From assembly GCA_026129525.1 (NCBI GenBank), contig JAHCHW010000002.1:434001-498000 (forward strand): a DNA stretch of 64,000 bases, read 5' to 3'. This DNA comes from Chitinophagales bacterium. GTDB lineage: Bacteria > Bacteroidota > Bacteroidia > Chitinophagales > LD1. Positions 43,720 to 52,839 of this stretch are shown here, in pieces. Every line of letters starts with the position of its first letter. Positions within the stretch are counted from its first letter, which is position 1. The position numbers and the translations under genes are program-made. The notes below the pieces were generated by a model, which was not told the origin of the DNA, searched no databases, and saw only the letters and a program-made list of their open reading frames with translations.

Positions 43720-45851
43720 CACAGATACCGATAAAAATAACCACCGAAAGCTACCTGCTCACCGGCTCAGGTGAAGGCGATGTCCTCATTGATGCCGATA
43801 TAGTATTTCACCCACTCGGTTACCCCCATTTCCCGGGACGCAGATTCAAAGGGCTGCTCCGTGAAAGTATGGAAGAAGTGCTGGAAATGATGGGACACAA
43901 CAATGTTGAAGGAACCATTCAACACATCTTTGGTAAAGAAGACCGCGATGAAGGCGATGGCATCATTCGTGTGCCCAATTTCTTTTTAAAGGGTTGGCGC
44001 CACCTCAAAAAACAAACAAAGGCAAAAGCTGCAGAGTATGCCTTCCAGCCTGCTTTTATCAAAAAATATTTTACCACAGAAATTCAGCAAACAGCCATTG
44101 ACCAAAATTCCGGTACAGCAAAAGACAGAAGTCTGCGCAATTACAGGGTATTAAAACCCAGTAACGATTTTTACGGAACTCTTGAATTTGCCGAAAGTTT
44201 GAGCGAAGATCAACAAACATGGTTTAAATACGCACTTGCCAACCTGCGCTATGCAGGCACCAGACGCAATCGCGGGTTTGGAAAAATTAAAGTGGTTATT
44301 GAAAATGAAACTGCAATTATAGATGGCAGTACGAAAGATAATAGCGGAACAACTCTTAATACCAATAGCAACACGCTAAACATCCGGCTTACCACCCAGT
44401 CTCCTATAGTGCTTGCGCTGCAACTTGGTGAGCAAAACACAGTGTCAACAGAACGGTATATAAGCGGCAATCGGCTAAGGGGTTTATTGGCGAATACTTA
44501 CATCCGGAAAAAACTGAAAGCCGGAACTGAACCACATCAAGACCTAAATTTCTTCAATCTCTTCCTTTCCGGAAGTGTTCAATTCGGCAATCTTTATTTC
44601 AACAATACTGTTCCTGTACCGCTGCATATTCATGAGTTCAAAGGATACACCCATGAGAGTATGCCTCCTGTAAATGTTTTCCAATGGAAAGAAAACAGCG
44701 ACTATGGAAAGTATATCTCCAAACCTATTGGCGGGCATGGTATCATGGTGGATGAAACGGATAAGCATAAAATAAAAAAATGCTCCCCTTCCACTTCTTT
44801 CTTTTTCCATAACAGTCGCTACATGCGCAAAGCCGGACGCAGTGTAGAGCAAGGCAGCGATACCGGAGTAGAAGGCGGTGGCGGTATTTTTTACTACGAA
44901 GCCCTGAATGAGGATCAGACGTTTGAAGGCGTCATCACTTCCGCAGACAGCAGCTTGTTGGAAACGTTATATGAGTTGATAAATGAAACAGCAACATTCG
45001 GAATCGGAAAAAGTAAATCAGCCCAATACGGAACAGTAATGTTAGAGGCATTTCAAAGCGAACGCTCAAAAGACGCTGAGAAAAATGCAACTCTTTCAAA
45101 TGGCATTTATTTGCTCTGCCTGCAGTCACCTTTGGTGTTGTTGAATGAATATGGATTACCCTCACCAACAAAAGCTGCTTTGGAAGCTGAATTAATGGCA
45201 AAGCTGAGCGCTACCGTTAAGGTAAATGATTCGGCAGTGGCTTTCACTACCGTAGAGCAATACAACAGCGTGTGGCAATCAAAATCGGGCAAATATGCGG
45301 CTTACAAAGAAGGGAGCGTATTTGTAGTGGAAGTTTCAGATCTTGCTAATTCGGTAAATGCTCCTGCTCAACTGGGCGAATGGAACATTCAGGGCTTCGG
45401 AAAAGTGAGATGGGAACTCTACAACGTTGGAGCTGCCAAACAAATTGAAATCATGGATTACAAACCATCAGACACCAACACAAACGGTGCAACGGAAAGT
45501 GAAATACTCACCGAAATAAAACAAGCATACGATAAAGAAAAAGAAATTATTGCAATAAAAACCAAAGCCATTAAAGATGCCACGGCACACCACAAGCATC
45601 ACCAACTCAAAAACCACCTCATCGGCAGAATGGAGATGATGATTAAAAATGCCCAAAACATGGAAGCCATTACGAAGTGGTTCAATGATATTAAAGAAAA
45701 ACCCGCTGAGAAATCGCTTAAATCTGCCGAATTGCTTGATGATGTCTGCAAGTTCACGGTAAAAATGAACAACACCGACTTGAGTTTTGAAAAAAGCAAA
45801 TGTTACTGGCTTACCTTTTTCCAAACCTTTAGAAAACTGAACAGATCATGA
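43716..45851 (+). CDS. RAMP fusion protein, Csx10-like, probable Cas7-Cas5-Cas11 fusion of type III-Dv
   Basis: The 711-residue product has two RAMP (RRM-fold) modules and a helical tail. Module 1 (about 1-215) shows ITTESYLLTGSGEGDVLIDADI, PHFPGRRFKGLLRES and a glycine loop RRNRGFGKIKV. Module 2 (about 225-575) begins LNIRLTTQSPIVLAL, with YISGNRLRGLLANTYI and FGIGKSKSAQYGTV. Residues about 585-711 are helical and charged, like a small Cas11 subunit. This order is what the Cas7-Cas5-Cas11 fusion of the Synechocystis III-Dv complex looks like. Overlaps both neighbours by ATGA junctions. Confidence 0.85.
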   Translation: MTQIPIKITTESYLLTGSGEGDVLIDADIVFHPLGYPHFPGRRFKGLLRESMEEVLEMMGHNNVEGTIQHIFGKEDRDEGDGIIRVPNFFLKGWRHLKKQTKAKAAEYAFQPAFIKKYFTTEIQQTAIDQNSGTAKDRSLRNYRVLKPSNDFYGTLEFAESLSEDQQTWFKYALANLRYAGTRRNRGFGKIKVVIENETAIIDGSTKDNSGTTLNTNSNTLNIRLTTQSPIVLALQLGEQNTVSTERYISGNRLRGLLANTYIRKKLKAGTEPHQDLNFFNLFLSGSVQFGNLYFNNTVPVPLHIHEFKGYTHESMPPVNVFQWKENSDYGKYISKPIGGHGIMVDETDKHKIKKCSPSTSFFFHNSRYMRKAGRSVEQGSDTGVEGGGGIFYYEALNEDQTFEGVITSADSSLLETLYELINETATFGIGKSKSAQYGTVMLEAFQSERSKDAEKNATLSNGIYLLCLQSPLVLLNEYGLPSPTKAALEAELMAKLSATVKVNDSAVAFTTVEQYNSVWQSKSGKYAAYKEGSVFVVEVSDLANSVNAPAQLGEWNIQGFGKVRWELYNVGAAKQIEIMDYKPSDTNTNGATESEILTEIKQAYDKEKEIIAIKTKAIKDATAHHKHHQLKNHLIGRMEMMIKNAQNMEAITKWFNDIKEKPAEKSLKSAELLDDVCKFTVKMNNTDLSFEKSKCYWLTFFQTFRKLNRS

Positions 45852-47230
45852 GCACATACAGCAGGCGGGACGACCGCATCATAGGAAAAATCGTTTTCAG
45901 CGCCACAGTAACAAACCAATCGCCTATGCTCATTGGCAAAGGCGAAGGCGAGATATCAGATGCAGAAGTGATGCTGATTGACGGCAAGCCCTACATCCCA
46001 GCATCCTCTTTTGCAGGTGCGCTACGCAGTTTTTGCAAAATATATGGTGTAGGCACAAGTGAACAAGAATCGTTTAATCAATTCTGGGGCAGCGAAATCA
46101 AAAAAGGCGATAAAGTTACCTATCAAAGCCATCTCAATCTGGAAGATTTAATCTGCGCAAAAGATGCTACACTCACCATCCGCGATGGTGTGCGCATTGA
46201 CTATGCCACCGGCACTGCAGAGCCAAAAGGTAAATACGATTATCAGTTGGTTGAGCCGGGGGCAACATTTACGCTCTACGGAGAAGTTACTATCCGAAAC
46301 AGCATGGATGCAGATTATTTCAAAAAAATGACCGCCACCTTGGAAGATATTACCAAACACGAAGATTTTCGGGTAGGCGCACTCACCAGCTTTGGGTTTG
46401 GAAAACTGAAAGTTAACGACTGGAAAATTGCCGTATTCAACTTCGGTGAAACCGGTAATAAAACCGAGGCAAAAAAGTGGTTTGAGTTTCTGCAAACAAA
46501 AAAATGGGATGATTCTGGTGCAACAAGCAACACTCAGAAATTTGTAATCAATAGCGGAAAAACATTCCGCCTGAAAGCCCAATTCAAACTCAAAAGCGCC
46601 CTCATTATTGGCGCTTACAACGAAGATGCCGCCAAGCCCGATAAGTCGCACCTGATGAGCAACGGCAAACCGGTTATTACCGCAAAATCCATCAAAGGCG
46701 CACTGAGACACAGAGCTGTAAAAATCCTCAACACGTTAGGTTTACCCATTGATTCGCTCAATGGTTTTATGGGCTGGGTGGACGATAAAGGCAAAAGCGA
46801 CAAAGCTCAAAAAAGCCGCCTGCGCATTGAAGAAAGCGAACTGAAAGGCGTTACTGCCATGATGCAAAACCGCATTCGCATTGACCGTTTTACGGGCGGT
46901 TTGATGAGTGGCGCATTGTTTAATTCCGAGCCTGTCTGGAGAAATAGCGAAGACACATTTGAATTGGCATTTATTATCCGCAATTATCAAAAATGGGAAG
47001 CTGCGCTGCTGCTGCATCTGCTCAAAGACCTTTGGACAGAAGACCTTGCCATTGGCGGTGAAAAAAATGTGGGCAGAGGCATTTTGCAGGGGCAGAGTGC
47101 TACCATAACATGGGGCAGCAAAACAGCCACTATTGCCCGCGATGGCGATAGCCCGGTTAAACTTACCGGAAATATGAAAGACCTGAAAGAATTCAACGAA
47201 GCATTAACTCTTAAACACGAAACTGTATGA
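45848..47230 (+). CDS. Double Cas7/Csm3-like RAMP protein (Cas7-2x)
   Basis: The 460-residue product has two Cas7-type RAMP modules. Module 1 (about 1-225): FSATVTNQSPMLIGKGEGEI, PYIPASSFAGALRSF, GAEVLE-like core and FGFGKLKV near 183. Module 2 (about 237-460): LKAQFKLKSALIIGAYNED, PVITAKSIKGALRHRAV, MGWVDDK, and the glycine loop NVGRGILQGQ near 408. Cas7 subunits form the crRNA-binding backbone and can carry the RNA-cleaving aspartate. Two fused units are the Cas7-2x arrangement seen in III-Dv. ATGA overlap with the next gene. Confidence 0.87.
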   Translation: MSTYSRRDDRIIGKIVFSATVTNQSPMLIGKGEGEISDAEVMLIDGKPYIPASSFAGALRSFCKIYGVGTSEQESFNQFWGSEIKKGDKVTYQSHLNLEDLICAKDATLTIRDGVRIDYATGTAEPKGKYDYQLVEPGATFTLYGEVTIRNSMDADYFKKMTATLEDITKHEDFRVGALTSFGFGKLKVNDWKIAVFNFGETGNKTEAKKWFEFLQTKKWDDSGATSNTQKFVINSGKTFRLKAQFKLKSALIIGAYNEDAAKPDKSHLMSNGKPVITAKSIKGALRHRAVKILNTLGLPIDSLNGFMGWVDDKGKSDKAQKSRLRIEESELKGVTAMMQNRIRIDRFTGGLMSGALFNSEPVWRNSEDTFELAFIIRNYQKWEAALLLHLLKDLWTEDLAIGGEKNVGRGILQGQSATITWGSKTATIARDGDSPVKLTGNMKDLKEFNEALTLKHETV

Positions 47231-47706
47231 GCAAACCAACGACTGCTTATGAAGCTATAAAAATCAATACTTCCTCCCGGCCTAAATCGTGGGATGGATG
47301 GAATACGCTGGCTAATGATTTGCAAAACGGATATATCGTGCTATGGCAGTATCATGGCGTATTTGCCGGCATTATTTCAAACGGAACTATCACCTGGTGT
47401 AAGCAACCTGAAACTGAAGACAAACACATTGAGCGCATCCGCGCATTCAACGAAAGCAAGGAATATCATTTCTGGCGAAGCAGCAGCGGTTTGGTGGGGC
47501 GGCTGAGAACGGATAGCAATGCTACAAATGGCGATACATTATGCGCTGATACCGCCATGCTGCTTAGGAGTGTAATAGTTAGGCAATTAGGCAACTCAAA
47601 GGAAGAAGAAAAATGGTTTATCACCACCCGCAACTACATTGATTACAATGAAATAGGACAGGCGGGTTATGTGGATAGCAGATTTTTGAAAATTGAAAAA
47701 AAGTAA
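47227..47706 (+). CDS. csx19: Csx19-like subunit of the type III-D effector
   Basis: The 159-residue product resembles the Csx19 (TIGR03984) family of type III-D loci: an N-terminal NTSSRPKSWDGWNTLANDL, a central IRAFNESKEYHFWRSS that is the most diagnostic part, and C-terminal TTRNYIDYNEIGQAGYVDSRFL. Csx19 is a non-RAMP structural subunit of the III-Dv complex. Here it sits in exactly the III-Dv position, between the double Cas7 and the insertion-bearing Cas7. Confidence 0.8.
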   Translation: MSKPTTAYEAIKINTSSRPKSWDGWNTLANDLQNGYIVLWQYHGVFAGIISNGTITWCKQPETEDKHIERIRAFNESKEYHFWRSSSGLVGRLRTDSNATNGDTLCADTAMLLRSVIVRQLGNSKEEEKWFITTRNYIDYNEIGQAGYVDSRFLKIEKK

Positions 47707-47710
47707 GGTT

Positions 47711-49750
47711 ATGAAAAAGGGTAAGGTTTATTTTAATCCAAAGAATAAAGCCAAGTATCTGATTTTAGAAGATGGCAAAGAAATTAAATTGCCCAAAGGT
47801 TACTTCAAGGCAGATATTAAGGCAGGTGAAAAAATGGAAGTGAATTATGATGAAAGCAGAATGAATAATGGCATTCCTTTTATCGAACAAATTTTGCCTA
47901 AAAAGAATCAAAATCAAGAAGAAATGAATCCGAATCCATCTAAGAAAGACCCTGCTCGCGCCCCTTATAATTTTGTGCCTTTGAATGAGAAAATTGTATC
48001 CGCTCAACAGTTACCTGATAATGTTAGTTTTTATGAATTTGACAAGACGATAAACAAAGAGCGATATTCAGGTTACATTGATTTGTCAATAACGAATAAA
48101 ACTCACCTTTATATACGGGGCACAGAATTGAAAAATGGCAAGTGGACTGAAAGTGAAAATTTTTTCAGAATTAAAAATGACGAACCTGTTATTCCCGGCA
48201 GTTCTTTAAGGGGTTTAGCAAGAACATTAGTAGAAATAATGAGTTGGAGTGAAATGATTTTTGTTGATAAAAAGCGGTCGCTCTTTCACAGAGGAATGTT
48301 TAACCCTTCACTTAAGACTGCCTATCAGCAAGAGCGCAGATTAATCCCTCCTAATAATCCTAACGCAAAGAAGAATGAAACGGTTGGTTTATTAAAATTT
48401 GAGAATGGGAAGTATTTCATTTACCCATCCGACTGTCAAGGTGAATGTAACAGAAATCACACGCATAAATATGAATTTGATACCACGGGAAACTTTTGGA
48501 AAGTATCACCCGGTAAAGCTCCGGGGGGAGCTAATAAAGGTTGGAAAATCAGTTTGCCGGCACAAAATATTCAGCCAATACCACTAACAAAAAAAGTAGT
48601 GGATGCATATATGGATGATGAAACCCGTGGAGCAGATACCCCCAATCTTTTATTATGTGCCCGTAAAAAAAACGAGTTCTCAAAGTATATAAACGGGACT
48701 GTAGCTGATAACATTATTGAACAAGGAGTTCCTGTTTTTTACCAAAAAACGGGAAATACCATTTCATCTTTTGGCTATACCCGGAATTATAGAATACCTT
48801 ACGCATTATCCATTGGCGACCATATTCAGCAAAATTGGATTGACAGCAACAATAAAATTGATTTGGCAAGAGCGATTTTTGGCTTTATATCTGATGATGT
48901 AGAAGCCAATCAAAAGGCATCACGTGTTTTTTTTGAGGATAGTTGCAAAGTAAATAATGCCTCTTTTGAGAGCAGAGCAGTAACAAAGGAACTACTCGCA
49001 CCCAAGCCAACAACATTTCAACATTACCTTAAACAACCTAACGGTTACAAAACCATTGAACAACAGCTCTATCATTGGGGAACTGATGGCAAAAAAGCAC
49101 CAATAAGGGGCAATAAAGGTTATTGGCATCGTGAAACTGAATTCTCAAATGATAAACTAAAGAGTTGGTATAAACTCCATCCGGTTCCTGCAACTTACAA
49201 AGTTGACAAAACCAATCAGTTGCCAATTAAGGCTCTCAAGCCAAATGCAGTATTCCAACAACGCCTCCGCTTCGAAAACCTAACCTCCGAAGAGCTGGGC
49301 GCCTTGCTTTTTGCTTTGGAATTGCCTGATGGCTGCGCCCACAAACTCGGTATGGGCAAGCCGCTTGGTTTGGGTTCGGTGCATATCCACGATGTAAAAC
49401 TCACCCTTATTGACCGCAAAGAGCGCTACAAAAAAGTGTTTAATGATAACGGACAATGGAACACCGGAGAAAGTGCCGGTAATACTGAAGACTACAAAAA
49501 ATCTTTCGCCAAATACATCTGCAATGCCATTGGTGCACCTTATGACGACAGTAAAGGTGCAAACAGTTTATGGGAAGTTGACCGCCTGAAAGAACTGAAA
49601 ACCATGCTCACCTTAAATAACGACATGCCCGAAGCATCGGTTGATTGGCTCAGCCGCACACGCTATCAGGAGTTAGATGAATTCAAAAGACGCCCCGTGC
49701 TGCCCAAGCCGAGTGAAGTTATTCAACCTAATACATACAATAAGAAATAA
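47711..49750 (+). CDS. Large RAMP protein (Cas7 with insertion) of the type III-D effector
   Basis: From the ATG at 47711, four bases after csx19, this is a 679-residue RAMP. An in-frame TTG at 47693 is less likely. The N-terminus (GKVYFNPKNKAKYLILEDGKEI, residues 4-60) looks like an OB-type module. The RAMP core has SGYIDLSITNKTHLYIRG, PVIPGSSLRGLARTLVEIM and the glycine loop LGMGKPLGLGSVHI. Between these core parts is a long insertion with a potential zinc site DCQGECNRNHTH (residues 241-252). The first two-thirds is AT-rich while the last third (after about 49,210) is richer in GC, so the gene may be mosaic. Confidence 0.85.
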   Translation: MKKGKVYFNPKNKAKYLILEDGKEIKLPKGYFKADIKAGEKMEVNYDESRMNNGIPFIEQILPKKNQNQEEMNPNPSKKDPARAPYNFVPLNEKIVSAQQLPDNVSFYEFDKTINKERYSGYIDLSITNKTHLYIRGTELKNGKWTESENFFRIKNDEPVIPGSSLRGLARTLVEIMSWSEMIFVDKKRSLFHRGMFNPSLKTAYQQERRLIPPNNPNAKKNETVGLLKFENGKYFIYPSDCQGECNRNHTHKYEFDTTGNFWKVSPGKAPGGANKGWKISLPAQNIQPIPLTKKVVDAYMDDETRGADTPNLLLCARKKNEFSKYINGTVADNIIEQGVPVFYQKTGNTISSFGYTRNYRIPYALSIGDHIQQNWIDSNNKIDLARAIFGFISDDVEANQKASRVFFEDSCKVNNASFESRAVTKELLAPKPTTFQHYLKQPNGYKTIEQQLYHWGTDGKKAPIRGNKGYWHRETEFSNDKLKSWYKLHPVPATYKVDKTNQLPIKALKPNAVFQQRLRFENLTSEELGALLFALELPDGCAHKLGMGKPLGLGSVHIHDVKLTLIDRKERYKKVFNDNGQWNTGESAGNTEDYKKSFAKYICNAIGAPYDDSKGANSLWEVDRLKELKTMLTLNNDMPEASVDWLSRTRYQELDEFKRRPVLPKPSEVIQPNTYNKK

Positions 49751-49753
49751 CCC

Positions 49754-51052
49754 ATGCCCCGCAATATTTTTCTTTCTTTTCTTGGAGTAACTAATTATAC
49801 ACCTATAAGGTATTTTCCGGCTCAGCAAATTGGGCAGGCAACCCAACCATTGCGATTTGTGCAGGAAGCAACTTTAAAGTTTTATTGCAAGCATTTCACT
49901 ACTGACGACAAGATTATCATTTTCACTACACCCACTGCTTTTGAAAAAAACTGGAAAGATTATGAACACTTTAACCCTCAAACGCAGTCTAAGTCGCTCG
50001 AAGAAGGACTAGAAAAAAGATTGTTGGCGCTTCAGCGCCTTTGCAAATTTGAAAATATAAGTATTCCGGAAGGAAAATCAGAAGCAGAAATTTGGGACAT
50101 CTTTAATATTGCCTTCAGCAATATTAACGAAAATGCCCGAGTGATTTTTGATATCACACATTCTTTCCGTTCACTGCCCATGCTCAATATGGTGCTGATT
50201 AACTATGCTAAATTGCTAAAGAACATTACCGTTGACGGAATTTATTACGGAGCATTTGAAGCAAAAATTAAAAATAATGCCGGTGAAGATTGCGCCCCTA
50301 TTTGGAACTTAAAAGCATTTTCGTCCATCCAAGACTGGACTGATAATGCCGGCATTTTCCTGAAAACCGGGAATGCCGCACCGCTGGCTCAGCAAATTAC
50401 CACCGAACCATATAAGGAAATCAAAAACAGTTTACTCCGTTTTTCTCAATTCAACTTGGTTAATCGCGGCTTGGATATTTATTCAGGTAAAGAAATGGTA
50501 AGGTTGAAAGAACATTTATCAATGAAAATTGAAGATGACGATCCCGCAGTATCGGCTTTATTGCCTATTCTGGAAAAATTAAAAAGCGAAATGCAGGGCT
50601 ATGAGAAAAATTCGGTTTACAATGGATTTGGTGCTATAAAATGGTGTATCGAAAATGGTCTATTACAGCAGGCAGCTACACTAATGGAAGAATTCATTAC
50701 CACATTTATGATGTTGGAAATTGGTGAAATCGATATTCAAGATTCTTCGAAACGATCTGTTGTTTCAGCAGCTTTATCAGTTAATAATTTCAATAAATTC
50801 ATATTTACAAAAAATTATCGAGAATGGCAAGAGGAATACGTGCCTAAAATATTTAATCATAAACATAAAAATGAGTTAGGCAAATTAGCCAACAGTATAA
50901 AAAACTCCATCAGAAACGACATCAACCATGCCGGTTTCAGAGAAAACGCACGCTCTTATCAGCAGTTTGAAGCATCTCTAAAAAAGCGTTATTGTGAAAT
51001 CAAACAGTTGATAAAACAGATTAAAAATATTGATTTACCTGAGCTAAAATGA
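49754..51052 (+). CDS. CARF-HEPN ribonuclease, Csx1/Csx2 family
   Basis: This is the cyclic-oligoadenylate-activated RNase of type III defence. The 432-residue protein has an N-terminal CARF domain (FLSFLGVTNYTPIRYF; the family signature DITHSFRSLPML at about 133-144) and a C-terminal HEPN domain with the catalytic R-x4-H in RNDINH (residues 387-392). CARF senses cOA and HEPN cleaves RNA non-specifically. Together with the Csx3-like gene right after it, this points to cA4 signalling. Confidence 0.92.
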   Translation: MPRNIFLSFLGVTNYTPIRYFPAQQIGQATQPLRFVQEATLKFYCKHFTTDDKIIIFTTPTAFEKNWKDYEHFNPQTQSKSLEEGLEKRLLALQRLCKFENISIPEGKSEAEIWDIFNIAFSNINENARVIFDITHSFRSLPMLNMVLINYAKLLKNITVDGIYYGAFEAKIKNNAGEDCAPIWNLKAFSSIQDWTDNAGIFLKTGNAAPLAQQITTEPYKEIKNSLLRFSQFNLVNRGLDIYSGKEMVRLKEHLSMKIEDDDPAVSALLPILEKLKSEMQGYEKNSVYNGFGAIKWCIENGLLQQAATLMEEFITTFMMLEIGEIDIQDSSKRSVVSAALSVNNFNKFIFTKNYREWQEEYVPKIFNHKHKNELGKLANSIKNSIRNDINHAGFRENARSYQQFEASLKKRYCEIKQLIKQIKNIDLPELK

Positions 51053-51059
51053 CCAATCC

Positions 51060-51356
51060 ATGCTTACCCTCAACCTCTCTTTGAACAACCAACGCCTCTA
51101 CCACGGCTGCCAGATTGAAGAAGTAGCCGGGCGTAAAAACCTCATTACACCTGTTGCCGAAGCGGTGAATATCATTGGCAAAAATGCCGAAGAACTGGTT
51201 AGCGAATTAAAAAAAGAGAGTGACGAAATCTGTCTTACGGGCGCCATGGCAATATGGGCTTATCTGGTGGTGTTTCACGTGGTGGTGCACCGCTTTCGCA
51301 GGGTATGGTACGATGACGATAAAGGCAATAAAATTTTAATTGCAGCACACGGATAA
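51060..51356 (+). CDS. csx3: Csx3-like ring nuclease
   Basis: A 98-residue protein with the Csx3 pattern CLTGAMAIWAYLVVFHVVVHR in the C-terminal half. Csx3 (Crn3) degrades cA4 and so turns off type III effectors. Histidines 73 and 77 and the acidic run Asp85-Asp87 are candidate active-site residues. The ATG is 7 bases after the Csx1 stop. Placement between a cOA-activated RNase and a membrane protein supports the off-switch role. Confidence 0.85.
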   Translation: MLTLNLSLNNQRLYHGCQIEEVAGRKNLITPVAEAVNIIGKNAEELVSELKKESDEICLTGAMAIWAYLVVFHVVVHRFRRVWYDDDKGNKILIAAHG

Positions 51357-51367
51357 AAAATTATACT

Positions 51368-51892
51368 ATGAGTTTCATACGTTTCCTTTTTAAGGGTTTC
51401 TCGGCTGTTCAAATTTGTACGGTAATCGTTTTTTCTACCCTTGCTATACTGATTTACTTCCGTATTGCACAGCCGCCCGCAGTTCAATGGCAGCTGTGGG
51501 GGGAGGCATATATTTCCGTCCTTACACTTTTTATTGCAGGCGCTATTTGGATTAACGAAAAATATGAGGAATGGAAGAACATCCTTTCTAAAAAACTTAA
51601 CATTGTTTACATGTATAACAATGAACTTTTTTGCCGGGTTGAAAATGCCCCACTTGCCGGTGATGACGATATTCGCAACTGGGGTTTGTCTATTGCTCAA
51701 ACCATTTTGAATAAGCAATCAAAAATTTCATTCTCCGGCTTTTTGATTGAACCCGGTAAAGTTGACAGAAAAAGACGAGTGCTGGTTTATGGGTTAAAAG
51801 TGTATTTGCACGACAAGATAGAAGGCATACAAACTGGCGCTGTATTTATTTTTGGTGAAGATGGAAATCTGATACCAAGTGCAGAAAAGTAA
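51368..51892 (+). CDS. Two-TM membrane protein, candidate Csx23-like cOA effector
   Basis: The 174-residue product has two N-terminal TM helices (about 12-33 and 46-65) and a soluble C-terminal domain of about 105 residues (KKLNIVYMYNNELFCRV, SFSGFLIEPGKVDRKRRVLVYGLKVYLHD). Csx23 of Vibrio cholerae has the same size and layout, with a cytosolic cA4-binding domain. Direct sequence similarity cannot be tested here. The gene lies between the Csx3-like and cas6 genes in a continuous operon, which supports an effector role. Confidence 0.6.
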   Translation: MSFIRFLFKGFSAVQICTVIVFSTLAILIYFRIAQPPAVQWQLWGEAYISVLTLFIAGAIWINEKYEEWKNILSKKLNIVYMYNNELFCRVENAPLAGDDDIRNWGLSIAQTILNKQSKISFSGFLIEPGKVDRKRRVLVYGLKVYLHDKIEGIQTGAVFIFGEDGNLIPSAEK

Positions 51893-51899
51893 TTTACTC

Positions 51900-52802
51900 A
51901 TGCCCACCTCCCTCTTCCTCCACCACTTCATTATCCGCTACACGGTAGAGGGCACTATGCCACTTCCGGAGTTTGCTGCCGATAAACTAAAATCGGCTTT
52001 TGGCAATGCTATGGCGTTTATACATGGCGAGGAAAGCGACATAGCCCAGTTTTTCTTTCATAAAAAATATGCCGACCCCGAATCAAAAACCGGAAGCTGG
52101 CGCGATGCACCTGCTCCCTACATTCTGCGTAATGTGCAGCCCGAAAACAAATTGGTGAGCGGAGATATTTTTTCGTTCGAGTTGATATTGTTTGGCAGCG
52201 CTAATAACTATTTCAATGCCCTAATGCCTGTGTTGGCAGAAACCGCCAAGCGTTTTTCTTTTCGGCAGCGTTGCGAAATAAACTTGTTTTCTATACATGA
52301 ATTAGACAGCCGTGGAGTTTCGCACGAAATTTTCGGCACGCGCGGCAATTATTTTTTATTGCCAACGCATCCTATCCGTTTAGCCGATTTTCCCGCAATT
52401 AAAGTGACGAATAAAGTTCTAACACTGAACTTTAAAACATCTTTCCAGCCCACTAATGATTTTGATGACTTGCGCGGATTCAATTTTTTTGAGATTGTAT
52501 CTCAATTGGCTAAGCGGGTACATTTACTGCAACATGTTTATGCAAATGCCACTACCATAAAAGATACAGATGTAGAACAACGCTATCAAGCGGCTAAAAA
52601 AATTAAGCCCTTGAAAATAGATTTAAACAACAAATCGTTTGCCCGCAAACGCGGGCACATTGTTGACGGCTACACCGGTGAAATTGTTTACAAAGGCGAT
52701 AACCTGCAAACATACCTCCAACTTTTGCTCTTTGGGCAGTGGCTGCATGTAGGCAAAAATGCCTCGCTGGGTTGCGGTCAATATACCCTTCACTACAAAT
52801 AG
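51900..52802 (+). CDS. cas6: Cas6 crRNA-processing endoribonuclease
   Basis: Cas6 cuts pre-crRNA within repeats to leave an 8-nt 5' handle. From the ATG at 51900 (PTSLFLHHFIIRYTVEG) the product has 300 residues. The glycine-rich C-terminal loop GKNASLGCGQYTLHY is the Cas6 signature, and the N-terminal ferredoxin-like domain carries FSFELILFGSANNYFNAL and FFHKKYADPESKTG. Histidine 7/8 or a later one may be the general base. The 3' end of the repeat (ATTGAAAC) is the classic Cas6-type handle. Confidence 0.9.
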   Translation: MPTSLFLHHFIIRYTVEGTMPLPEFAADKLKSAFGNAMAFIHGEESDIAQFFFHKKYADPESKTGSWRDAPAPYILRNVQPENKLVSGDIFSFELILFGSANNYFNALMPVLAETAKRFSFRQRCEINLFSIHELDSRGVSHEIFGTRGNYFLLPTHPIRLADFPAIKVTNKVLTLNFKTSFQPTNDFDDLRGFNFFEIVSQLAKRVHLLQHVYANATTIKDTDVEQRYQAAKKIKPLKIDLNNKSFARKRGHIVDGYTGEIVYKGDNLQTYLQLLLFGQWLHVGKNASLGCGQYTLHYK

Positions 52803-52839
52803 TATTATTCTCTACTTTTAGCGTATCAAAGTGCACTGC

